From the NCBI RefSeq assembly GCF_037482405.1, contig NZ_JBBHZZ010000005.1, positions 201,554-265,553 on the forward strand: DNA of 64,000 bases, in the 5' to 3' direction. Below are positions 25,581 through 32,776 of the stretch, in pieces. The stretch comes from Pseudokineococcus marinus. Lineage in GTDB: Bacteria; Actinomycetota; Actinomycetes; Actinomycetales; Quadrisphaeraceae. A model generated the notes under the pieces. The model worked only from the letters and a program-made list of their open reading frames with translations. It searched no databases and was not told the origin of the DNA. The position numbers were made by a program, and so were the translations under genes. Every line of letters begins with the position of its first letter. The stretch's first letter is position 1.

Positions 25581-26536
25581 GGGGCGCTCCCGGCGGCCGC
25601 AGCCGCGGCCTGCGCCGACCGCACGACCTCGGCGGCTCTGGCGGGCGGCGGCTGCGGCGGCAGGCGGTCGAGCAGGGGCGCGACCGCCGCGAGCTCCTCG
25701 GGCTCGGTCGCGTCGGGGGCCCCGTGGTGGGGAGCGCCGTCGGGCGGACCGCCGTCGGGCTGACGGCCGTCGGGGGCGGGCGGCGCCTCGGGGGTGCGGT
25801 CGACGAGGGGCAGCGAGCGGATCCCGCGCTCGAGGTGCCACTGCAGGTAGGCCGCCGCCAGGCCGCTGGCCTCGCGGCGGTCCCGCTCGGTGCTCGCGAC
25901 GGCGCCGTCCCAGTCCCCGGCGAGCAGCGCCCCGAGCAGCTGCAGCGACTCCGGGGCCGGCGCCGCGGCGCCCGGCGGGCGGCAGGAGCGGCACACCGCT
26001 CCCCCGGCCGCGACGGCGAACCCGCGGTGCGGGCCGGGCTCGCCGCACCGGGCGCAGGCGTCGAAGCTGGCGCCCCACCCGGCCACGGCCATGGACCGCA
26101 CGATGAAGGCGTCGAGCACGAGCCCCGGCGGCCGGCGGACCGGCGCGTGCGGCGGGCCCACGAGCGCCCGCAGGCCGCCGACGAGGAGCAGGAACTGCTG
26201 GGTGGCGGGCTCGCGCTCCTCCGGCGTCAGCCGCTCCGCCGTCTCGAGCATGGCCGCGGCCGCGGTGTACCGGGGGTAGTCGTCGGCGACGGCGCGCGCG
26301 TAGGGCGCGAGCGTGAGCACCTGGGTGACGACGTCGAGGCTGCGCCCGCGGTGCAGCTGGACGTCGGCGAGCATGCACGGCTCCAGCCGGGCGCCGAAGC
26401 GGCTGGTCGTGCGGCGCACGCCCTTGGCCACCGCCCGCACCCGCCCCGAGGTGCGCGTTAGCAGGGTGATGACGCGGTCGGCCTCGCCGATCTTCTGCGT
26501 GCGCAGGACGACGGCCTCGTCGCGGTACAGCTTCAC
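25577..26536 (-). CDS. recO: DNA repair protein RecO
   Basis: 319 residues, ATG at 26536. The OB-fold N-terminus reads KLYRDEAVVLRTQKIGEADR. A zinc-binding segment lies near residues 160-190 (CARCGEPGPH, then CRSCRPPG). RecO loads RecA on SSB-coated DNA in the RecFOR pathway. A Gly/Pro/Asp-rich insertion (~residues 250-280) makes the protein longer than the usual 240-260. It is coupled to uppS, a common order in Actinobacteria. Confidence 0.94.
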   Translation of the reverse strand: MKLYRDEAVVLRTQKIGEADRVITLLTRTSGRVRAVAKGVRRTTSRFGARLEPCMLADVQLHRGRSLDVVTQVLTLAPYARAVADDYPRYTAAAAMLETAERLTPEEREPATQQFLLLVGGLRALVGPPHAPVRRPPGLVLDAFIVRSMAVAGWGASFDACARCGEPGPHRGFAVAAGGAVCRSCRPPGAAAPAPESLQLLGALLAGDWDGAVASTERDRREASGLAAAYLQWHLERGIRSLPLVDRTPEAPPAPDGRQPDGGPPDGAPHHGAPDATEPEELAAVAPLLDRLPPQPPPARAAEVVRSAQAAAAAAGSAP

Positions 26537-26650
26537 CGGCGGGTCACCACACCCCCATGGTGCCCCCGCGGGGCCCGTGCGCCCGCAGCGCCCCGCCGTC
26601 CGGCGTCGACGGGCGTCCCCCGCCCGCCCGCCGTCCGGCCGCCCCGACCC

Positions 26651-28303
26651 TCAGGGCCCCGTGCGCGGCGCGTCGTCCGTCGACGCCGTCGGCGGGGGCA
26701 GGCGCACACCCCGGGGCCCGGGCAGCTCGCCGCGGTCGGGCGACGGCGTCCCGCCCGGGGCGGCCACGACGATGCGGTCGCGGCCGCCGCGCTTGGCCGC
26801 GTAGAGGGCCGAGTCGGCGGAGGACAGGGCCGAGGCCACGGCCGCGCCCGCCTCGACGCCGACGGAGACCGTGACGCGCAGCCCGGGGGCGATCTGCTCC
26901 CAGTCGTGGGCCCGCACGGCCTCGAGGACGCGGTGGGCGATCGCCTCGGCCACCGACGGCTCGTCGACGACGAGGACGACGAACTCGTCGCCGCCGTAGC
27001 GGACGACGAGCTCGGAGGAGCGGCACGCCGTCACGAGCATCTCCGCGACGCGCACGAGCACCCGGTCGCCGGCGTCGTGCGAGAAGCGGTCGTTGACGTC
27101 CTTGAAGTGGTCGACGTCGACGAAGACGGCCCCGAGGAGCTCCGGGGCGGTCTCGAGCACCTGGAGCAGCGCGCGGCGGTTGCCCAGCCCGGTGAGGGGG
27201 TCGGTGAGGGCGGCGCGGTGGACGCCGTCGCGCTCGTCCTCGAGCTGGCGCACGCGGCGCCGCGAGACGAGCTCGGCGGCGCGGCCGGCGCTGTCGCGGC
27301 GCAGCCGGCGCAGCAGCCCCCGCACGTGCTCGCGGTAGCGGCTCACCGCCGGGTGGTCGCCGTGCTCGACGACGTCGAGGTCCGCGAGCGCCTCGACGGC
27401 CGCCCACCGCCAGACGTCCCTCCGGCTGCGCCGCCCCAGCTCCACGGCGCGCTCGAGCAGCGGGCGGGCGCCGACCGTGTCGCCGCGGCGCAGCAGGGCC
27501 CGCCCGCGGACGACGAGGGCGACGAGCCGGTCGGTCCCGGCGGGGCTGAGGACGTCGAGCACGCCCGGGTCGCCGACGAGCGACCAGGCGGCGTCGTCGT
27601 CGCCGAAGGACTGCAGCGCCAGCGCGAGGTAGACGTCGGCGCGGACGACGGCGTGGGCGTCCCCCGCCGCCTCGGCGGCGCGGCGCAGGCCGAGGGCCCG
27701 CTCGGCGACCGCCAGGTGGTGGCGGCCGGCCTCGGCGTCCTCGCCGAGCAGACCAGCGCCGGCGGCCCAGGCGGCGCGCAGCGCGCACGCCTCCTCGAGG
27801 ACGAACTCGCGGTAGGGCTCGCGGGGGTCGAGCAGGTCGAGGAAGACCTCCTCGGCCGAGCCGTGGAGGCTCAGCGCCTCGAGGGTGATGGCCAGGGCCA
27901 TGCGGGCCGAGAGCCGGTTGTAGCCACCCGGGCCGGCGTCGACCAGGTCGAGGCCCTCGGCCACGTGGTCGAGCGCGGTCGAGGTGCTGCCGAGCACGGC
28001 GCTGGCCTCGGCGAGCAGGGCGAGCGCCTTCGCCCGCCACAGCGGGTCGTCCGCCGCCAGGACGAGCAGCTCCTGGGACTGGGCGACCACCTCGGCGTAC
28101 CGGCCGAGCTCGCGCAGGCTGACGCCGCGCGAGTAGCAGAGGAAGCGCTCGGTGGCGACGTCGCCCGCCGCCCGGACGAGCGGCAGGGCCTCGTCGCAGG
28201 CCCGGACGGCGGCGGCGGGGTCGCCGTCGGCGTAGAGCTGGTGGGCGCGGTCGCTGATGAGGTCGAAGGGACCGAAGACGTCCGCCACGACCAGCTCGCC
28301 CAC
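26651..28303 (-). CDS. TPR-like and GGDEF domain diguanylate cyclase
   Basis: 550 residues. The GTG at 28303 is fixed by a GGAGGAGGT ribosome site. The first ~340 residues are helical repeats resembling TPRs (for example RFLCYSRGVSLRELGRYAE). A short basic helix leads into the GGDEF domain: LTDPLTGLGNRRALL, FVDVDHFKDVND and the active-site RYGGDEFVVL near residue 435. The motif is canonical, so it should make cyclic di-GMP. There is no membrane helix and no EAL domain. The TPR part may sense a protein partner. It is downstream of leuA on the same strand but separated by a terminator-like hairpin. Confidence 0.92.
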   Translation of the reverse strand: MGELVVADVFGPFDLISDRAHQLYADGDPAAAVRACDEALPLVRAAGDVATERFLCYSRGVSLRELGRYAEVVAQSQELLVLAADDPLWRAKALALLAEASAVLGSTSTALDHVAEGLDLVDAGPGGYNRLSARMALAITLEALSLHGSAEEVFLDLLDPREPYREFVLEEACALRAAWAAGAGLLGEDAEAGRHHLAVAERALGLRRAAEAAGDAHAVVRADVYLALALQSFGDDDAAWSLVGDPGVLDVLSPAGTDRLVALVVRGRALLRRGDTVGARPLLERAVELGRRSRRDVWRWAAVEALADLDVVEHGDHPAVSRYREHVRGLLRRLRRDSAGRAAELVSRRRVRQLEDERDGVHRAALTDPLTGLGNRRALLQVLETAPELLGAVFVDVDHFKDVNDRFSHDAGDRVLVRVAEMLVTACRSSELVVRYGGDEFVVLVVDEPSVAEAIAHRVLEAVRAHDWEQIAPGLRVTVSVGVEAGAAVASALSSADSALYAAKRGGRDRIVVAAPGGTPSPDRGELPGPRGVRLPPPTASTDDAPRTGP

Positions 28304-28514
28304 GCCACCTCCTCCGCCCGCCGCGGGGGCGCGGAGCCCCCGGCGCGGCCGCACGACCGCTCGCGTCCTGCATCGACGCCGCGTCAACACTAGGTGAGCG
28401 GTCCGACGACACGGCCGTCGCGCCGTCACCCGTCGTGGTCAGTGCTCCGCCGACGAGGGGCGGCGGCGACGTGGTGGCAGCAGGTGCGGACGGCGGGACC
28501 GGAGGACGGGACGC

Positions 28515-28561
28515 GGACGCGCAGCCGTGCTCGCGCGGCGTGCGGGCACAGCTGCGCGTCC
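28515..28561 (-). terminator. hairpin after leuA
   Basis: An exact 11-bp stem (28515-28525 with 28551-28561) holds a smaller inner stem (28527-28530 with 28546-28549). It starts about 40 bases after the leuA stop on the minus strand. The remaining 297-base space up to the GGDEF gene also contains TTGAC on the minus strand (28383-28387), a weak promoter candidate. Confidence 0.55.
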
Positions 28562-28600
28562 CCGGTCGACGCCCTCGCCGGGCGTCGTGGGCCCGACGGC

Positions 28601-30325
28601 TCAGAGCGCCCGGTTGACCGCCGAGAGCACCGCGCGCAGCGACGCGACGACGGTGTTGGCGTCGATCCCGACGCCCCACAGCACCCGGTCGCCGACCTCG
28701 CACTCGACGAAGGCGGCGGCGCGGGCGTCGCCGCCCTCGGACAGGGCGTGCTCGGCGTAGTCGAGGACGCGGACGTCGACGCCGTCCGCGTGCAGCGCCT
28801 CGACGAGGGCGTCGATGGGGCCGTTGCCGAGGCCCTCGAGGACGCGCGGCTCGCCGCGGTCGGTGACGTCGACCGACAGGCGGGCGGCGCCGTCGACCTC
28901 GCTCTGCTGGCGCATCCCCCGCAGGGCGTAGCGGCCCCAGGCGCGCCCGGGGTCGCCGGCCGGGAGGTAGGCGTGCTCGAAGATCTCCCAGAGGCGGGCG
29001 GCGTCCACCTCCCCGCCGGAGGCGTCGGTCTGCGCCTGCACGATGCCCGAGAGCTCGATCTGCAGGCGGCGGGGCAGGTCGAGCTGGTGCTCGGTCTTCA
29101 TGAGGTAGGCCACGCCGCCCTTGCCGGACTGGCTGTTGACCCGGACGACCGCCTCGTAGGAGCGGCCGACGTCCTTGGGGTCGACCGGCAGGTAGGGCAC
29201 CGCCCACGTGAGCTCGCGGACGTCGACGCCCTCGGCGGCGGCGCGGCGCGCCATGGCGTCGAAGCCCTTCTTGATGGCGTCCTGGTGCGAGCCGGAGAAC
29301 GCCGTGTAGACGAGGTCGCCGCCGTACGGGTGGCGCTCCGGCACGGGCAGCTGGTTGCAGTACTCGACCGTGCGCCGCACCTCGTCGACGTCCGAGAAGT
29401 CGATCATCGCGTCGACACCCTGCGTGACGAGGTTCATCCCGAGGGTGACGAGGCAGACGTTGCCGGTGCGCTCGCCGTTGCCGAAGAGGCAGCCCTCGAC
29501 GCGGTCGGCCCCGGCCAGCAGGCCCAGCTCGGCCGCCGCGACGGCGGTGCCGCGGTCGTTGTGCGGGTGCAGGGAGAGGATGACGCCCTCGCGGGGCACG
29601 AGGTGGCGGCCCATCCACTCGATCGCGTCGGCGTAGACGTTGGGCGAGGCCATCTCGACCGTGGCGGGCAGGTTGATGATGACCGGCCGCTCGGCGGAGG
29701 CCTCGAAGACGGCGAGCACCTCGTTGCAGACCCGCGCCGCGTACTCCAGCTCGGTGCCGGTGAAGGACTCCGGCGAGTACTCGTAGGTGATGCGCGTCTC
29801 CGGGACGGTCTCCTCGAGCTTGCGGCACAGCCGCGCGCCCTGCAGGGCGATGTCGAGGACGCCGTCCTCGTCGAGGCCGAAGACGACCTCGCGCTGGAGG
29901 ACGGAGGTGGAGTTGTAGAGGTGGACGATCGCGCGCGGCGCGCCCGCGATGGCCTCGTAGGTGCGCTCGACGAGGTGGTCGCGCGCCTGGGTGAGCACCT
30001 GGATCGTCACGTCGTCGGGGATGAGGTCGCCCTCGACGAGCTGGCGCACGAAGTCGAAGTCGGCCTGGCTCGCCGAGGGGAAGCCGACCTCGATCTCCTT
30101 GTAGCCCATGCGCACGAGCAGCTGGAACATGCGCAGCTTGCGCGCCGGGCTCATGGGGTCGATGAGCGCCTGGTTGCCGTCGCGCAGGTCGACGGCGCAC
30201 CACTGCGGGGCCCGCTCGAGCCGCTTGGTCGGCCACGTCCGGTCGGGCAGCTCGACGCGGATCTGCTCGTGGAAGGGGCGGTACCGGGCGACCGGCATGG
30301 CGGAGGGCTTCTGGGAGTCGCGCAT
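28601..30325 (-). CDS. leuA: 2-isopropylmalate synthase
   Basis: 574 residues, ATG at 30325. LeuA joins acetyl-CoA with 2-ketoisovalerate, the first committed step to leucine. Visible: the metal/catalytic motif CAVDLRDGNQALIDPM, the HxH zinc ligands in LSLHPHNDRGTA, GNGERTGNV, and a C-terminal LeuA dimer/regulatory domain (from about residue 440) where leucine feedback normally acts. The length is typical of the actinobacterial form. A leader peptide with three successive Leu codons lies upstream. Confidence 0.96.
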   Translation of the reverse strand: MRDSQKPSAMPVARYRPFHEQIRVELPDRTWPTKRLERAPQWCAVDLRDGNQALIDPMSPARKLRMFQLLVRMGYKEIEVGFPSASQADFDFVRQLVEGDLIPDDVTIQVLTQARDHLVERTYEAIAGAPRAIVHLYNSTSVLQREVVFGLDEDGVLDIALQGARLCRKLEETVPETRITYEYSPESFTGTELEYAARVCNEVLAVFEASAERPVIINLPATVEMASPNVYADAIEWMGRHLVPREGVILSLHPHNDRGTAVAAAELGLLAGADRVEGCLFGNGERTGNVCLVTLGMNLVTQGVDAMIDFSDVDEVRRTVEYCNQLPVPERHPYGGDLVYTAFSGSHQDAIKKGFDAMARRAAAEGVDVRELTWAVPYLPVDPKDVGRSYEAVVRVNSQSGKGGVAYLMKTEHQLDLPRRLQIELSGIVQAQTDASGGEVDAARLWEIFEHAYLPAGDPGRAWGRYALRGMRQQSEVDGAARLSVDVTDRGEPRVLEGLGNGPIDALVEALHADGVDVRVLDYAEHALSEGGDARAAAFVECEVGDRVLWGVGIDANTVVASLRAVLSAVNRAL

Positions 30326-30355
30326 CTCGTCCTCGTCTGGGGGCGGTGGCTGCGG

Positions 30356-30373
30356 CCGGACCGGGCGGTCCGG
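30356..30373 (-). promoter_or_regulatory. hairpin in the leuA leader
   Basis: A perfect 7-bp stem, CCGGACC/GGTCCGG with a 4-base loop, lies 31 bases before the leuA start and downstream of the leader peptide. Together they could form the attenuator or sequester the leuA start region. Which pairing is the terminator state cannot be told by eye. Confidence 0.4.
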
Positions 30374-30432
30374 GCGTCGTCACCGGCGGCGGCTGCGGCG
30401 TGCGCAGGACTCCGCGACGAGGGGGCCGATGA

Positions 30433-30477
30433 CTAGAGGCCCTCGCCGCGGCAGCCGAGGAGGAGGCTCGCGCGCAC
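30433..30477 (-). CDS. leuA leader peptide
   Basis: A 14-residue reading frame, GTG start at 30477 and TAG stop at 30433-30435, reads VRASLLLGCRGEGL. Four of its 14 residues are Leu, three of them consecutive CTC codons. No ribosome site precedes it, so it may be translated from a leaderless transcript. Short Leu-rich peptides ahead of leuA are a known actinobacterial arrangement for ribosome-mediated attenuation: scarce charged tRNA-Leu stalls the ribosome and raises leuA expression. Confidence 0.75.
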   Translation of the reverse strand: MRASLLLGCRGEGL

Positions 30478-30520
30478 GGGGGAACGGTAGCGCGCCCCGG
30501 ACCCGGCGGGCGCGCGCCGG

Positions 30521-32296
30521 TCAGACGAGCAGCTGCGTCGCCGCGAGCTCCCGGTAGAGCGGCGTGGTCTCCAGCAGCTCGGCGTGCGTCCCGACGCCGA
30601 CGACCCGACCGCCGTCGAGGACGACGATCTGGTCGGACCCGACGACGGTGGACAGCCGGTGGGCGACGACGAGGAGCGTCGTGCGCTCGGCGACGGCGTC
30701 GAGCGCGTCCTGCAGGGCCCTCTCGTTGCGCGCGTCGAGGCTCGCGGTCGGCTCGTCGAGCAGGAGCAGCTCGGGCCGGGCGAGCAGCGAGCGGGAGATG
30801 GCCAGGCGCTGGCGCTCACCCCCGGAGAGCAGCACGCCGCCCTCCCCCACCGGCGCGTCGAGGCCCGCCGGGCTCCGGGTGGCGACCCCGGTCAGCCCGA
30901 CGGCGGCGAGCACGGCCGCCAGCTCGTCGTCGCCGGCGTCGGGCGCGGCCAGCACGAGGTTCTCGCGCAGCGTCCCGGCCAGCACCGGGGCCTCCTGCTC
31001 GACGTAGCCGAGCCGGGCGCGCAGCGCCGCACGCGGGAGCTCCCGGACGTCGACGCCGTCGACGAGCACCGCGCCGCCCGTGACGTCCGAGAAGCGCTCG
31101 ACGAGGGACAGCAGGGTCGACTTGCCGGCGCCCGAGGGCCCCACCAGGGCCGTCCGGGCGCCCCGCGGGACGGCCAGGCTCACGCGGTCGAGCACGCGGG
31201 TGCCGTCGGGGTAGGTGAAGGAGACGTCCCGGAGCTCCAGCAGCGGCGCACCGGCTCGTCCCGCCGGCGCCGAGACCGGGCCCGGGTCCTCCTCGGGCAG
31301 GCGCAGCACCTCCTCGATGCGCGTGAGCGCGCCGAGCCCGAGCTGCAGCTGGGCGAAGGCCGAGACCAGCTGCCCCAGCGGCATGACGAGCAGGAAGAGG
31401 AAGAGGATGAAGGAGACGAGCTCGGCGACGGTGAGCGCCCCGCCCGCCACGCGGTAGCCGCCCACGCCGAGGACGGCGATGAAGGAGCCCTGCACGGCGA
31501 CCCCCACCACCGGCGACACGACGGCGCCCGTGCGCGCGGCGCGCACCCCGGCGTCGTAGGCCGCGCGGGCGCTGGCGCCCACCGCGTCGACCTCGCGGTC
31601 GGTGGCGCCGCTGGCGCGGATGGTCCGCACGGCGGACAGGGCGCGCTCCACGGCCGAGCTCATCTCCCCGACGCGCTGCTGCGAGGCCAGCGCGAGCGCC
31701 CGCAGGCGCCGGGCGACGGAGATCGCCGCCGTCATGCCGACGGCCACGGCCGTGAGCGTCACCGCGAGCAGGACGACGTCCACGACCGCCATCGCCACCA
31801 CGGCGCCGACCACGACGACGACCGAGCTGACGACCTCGACGAGCCCGGAGGTGACGACCGCGCGCAGCAGCGTCGTGTCCGAGCCGACGCGCGAGACGAG
31901 GTCGCCGGTGCGCCGCTGGTCGAGCTCGGCCAGCGGCAGGCGCAGGACCCGCGCGACGAGGCTGCGGCGCGTCGACAGGACGACGCCCTCGGCGGTCCGC
32001 TGCAGCAGGTACTGCTGCACCGCCCCGAGCAGGGACGCCCCGAGCAGGACCCCGACGAGCACGGCCACGACCGGCGCGACGGCGTCGCCCGCCTCCACGG
32101 CGGTGATGACGCGGCCGACGAGCAGCGGCTGGGCGAGGGCGGCGGCCGCGCCCACGAGGGAGACCGCGGCCACCACGAGCAGCGTCCCCCGGTGCTCCCG
32201 CAGGTACGGCAGCAGGGTCGCCAGCCCCACGCGCGGCGGGGGCGCGCCGTCCTCGGCCCCGTCGGGGGCGGTGCGCGCCGTCGCCCCGGCGCTCAC
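30521..32296 (-). CDS. ABC exporter, fused membrane and ATPase domains
   Basis: 591 residues from the GTG at 32296, which overlaps the upstream HTH stop (GTGA); an in-frame GTG at 32305 is possible. Six membrane helices fill residues ~35-320 (for example LLVVAAVSLVGAAAALAQ and LVSFILFLFLLVMPLGQLV). The ATPase follows: GPSGAGKST, LSGGERQR, LLLLDEPTAS and VVAHRLST. It is a half-size type IV exporter of the lipid/multidrug class and must dimerise. Substrate is unknown. Coupling to a small DNA-binding protein suggests local control, possibly in response to the exported compound. Confidence 0.92.
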   Translation of the reverse strand: MSAGATARTAPDGAEDGAPPPRVGLATLLPYLREHRGTLLVVAAVSLVGAAAALAQPLLVGRVITAVEAGDAVAPVVAVLVGVLLGASLLGAVQQYLLQRTAEGVVLSTRRSLVARVLRLPLAELDQRRTGDLVSRVGSDTTLLRAVVTSGLVEVVSSVVVVVGAVVAMAVVDVVLLAVTLTAVAVGMTAAISVARRLRALALASQQRVGEMSSAVERALSAVRTIRASGATDREVDAVGASARAAYDAGVRAARTGAVVSPVVGVAVQGSFIAVLGVGGYRVAGGALTVAELVSFILFLFLLVMPLGQLVSAFAQLQLGLGALTRIEEVLRLPEEDPGPVSAPAGRAGAPLLELRDVSFTYPDGTRVLDRVSLAVPRGARTALVGPSGAGKSTLLSLVERFSDVTGGAVLVDGVDVRELPRAALRARLGYVEQEAPVLAGTLRENLVLAAPDAGDDELAAVLAAVGLTGVATRSPAGLDAPVGEGGVLLSGGERQRLAISRSLLARPELLLLDEPTASLDARNERALQDALDAVAERTTLLVVAHRLSTVVGSDQIVVLDGGRVVGVGTHAELLETTPLYRELAATQLLV

Positions 32297-32526
32297 CGGT
32301 CGCACCAGCGGCTGAGCCGGAAGCGCTGGTGCACGGCCTGGCGGCTCACGCCGAGGGCGAGCGCGATCGACGCCCAGCTCGCCGAGGCGACGCGCGCACG
32401 GCGGACCTGCAGCTCCTCCAGCCGCTCCAGCTCGCGCCGCGCCGCGGCCAGGGCCGCCAGCGCCGCCAGCGGGTCGTCCCCGCCGGCGCGGCCCACGAGG
32501 TCCTGCAAGGCACCCACCTCCGCCAT
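32293..32526 (-). CDS. small HTH protein coupled to ABC exporter
   Basis: 77 residues from the ATG at 32526; an ATG at 32547 would add 7 residues but lies inside the operator. The N-terminal helix (LAALAALAAARRELERLEEL) is followed by a helix-turn-helix, SWASIALALGVSRQAVHQRF, of the sigma-like type. Small proteins of this kind are frequent in Actinobacteria. A -10 box ends 6 bases before the ATG, so the mRNA is probably leaderless. It likely binds the palindrome over its own promoter. Confidence 0.8.
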   Translation of the reverse strand: MAEVGALQDLVGRAGGDDPLAALAALAAARRELERLEELQVRRARVASASWASIALALGVSRQAVHQRFRLSRWCDR

Positions 32527-32529
32527 GAC

Positions 32530-32562
32530 GTCAAGATAGCTTGACATCCGACGCGTCGTCAG
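32530..32562 (-). promoter_or_regulatory. palindromic operator over a leaderless promoter
   Basis: GTCAAG-ATAG-CTTGAC (32530-32545) is a perfect 6-bp dyad and stands out as AT-rich. On the minus strand it covers the -10 box TATCTT (32538 to 32533). CTGACG (32562-32557) lies 18 bases upstream as a weak -35. Binding by the small HTH protein or another regulator would block the promoter of the HTH-exporter pair. Confidence 0.6.
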
Positions 32563-32776
32563 TCGACGCGGCGCCCCACGGCACGGCGTCGAGCGCCGCC
32601 CCTCCCCGGAGCCGCCCCCCGGGCCTCGGCGGACGCACCGCCCGCGCCGGGGGCCGGACGCCCTCCCGGGCACCGAGCCCGTGCCGCACGGGGCGGGCGG
32701 CGCCACGGCCCAGGATCCGAGCGCGCGGACGAGACGACGGCCGAGCACCTGCGGGACGACGAGGTGGACGGGACGC

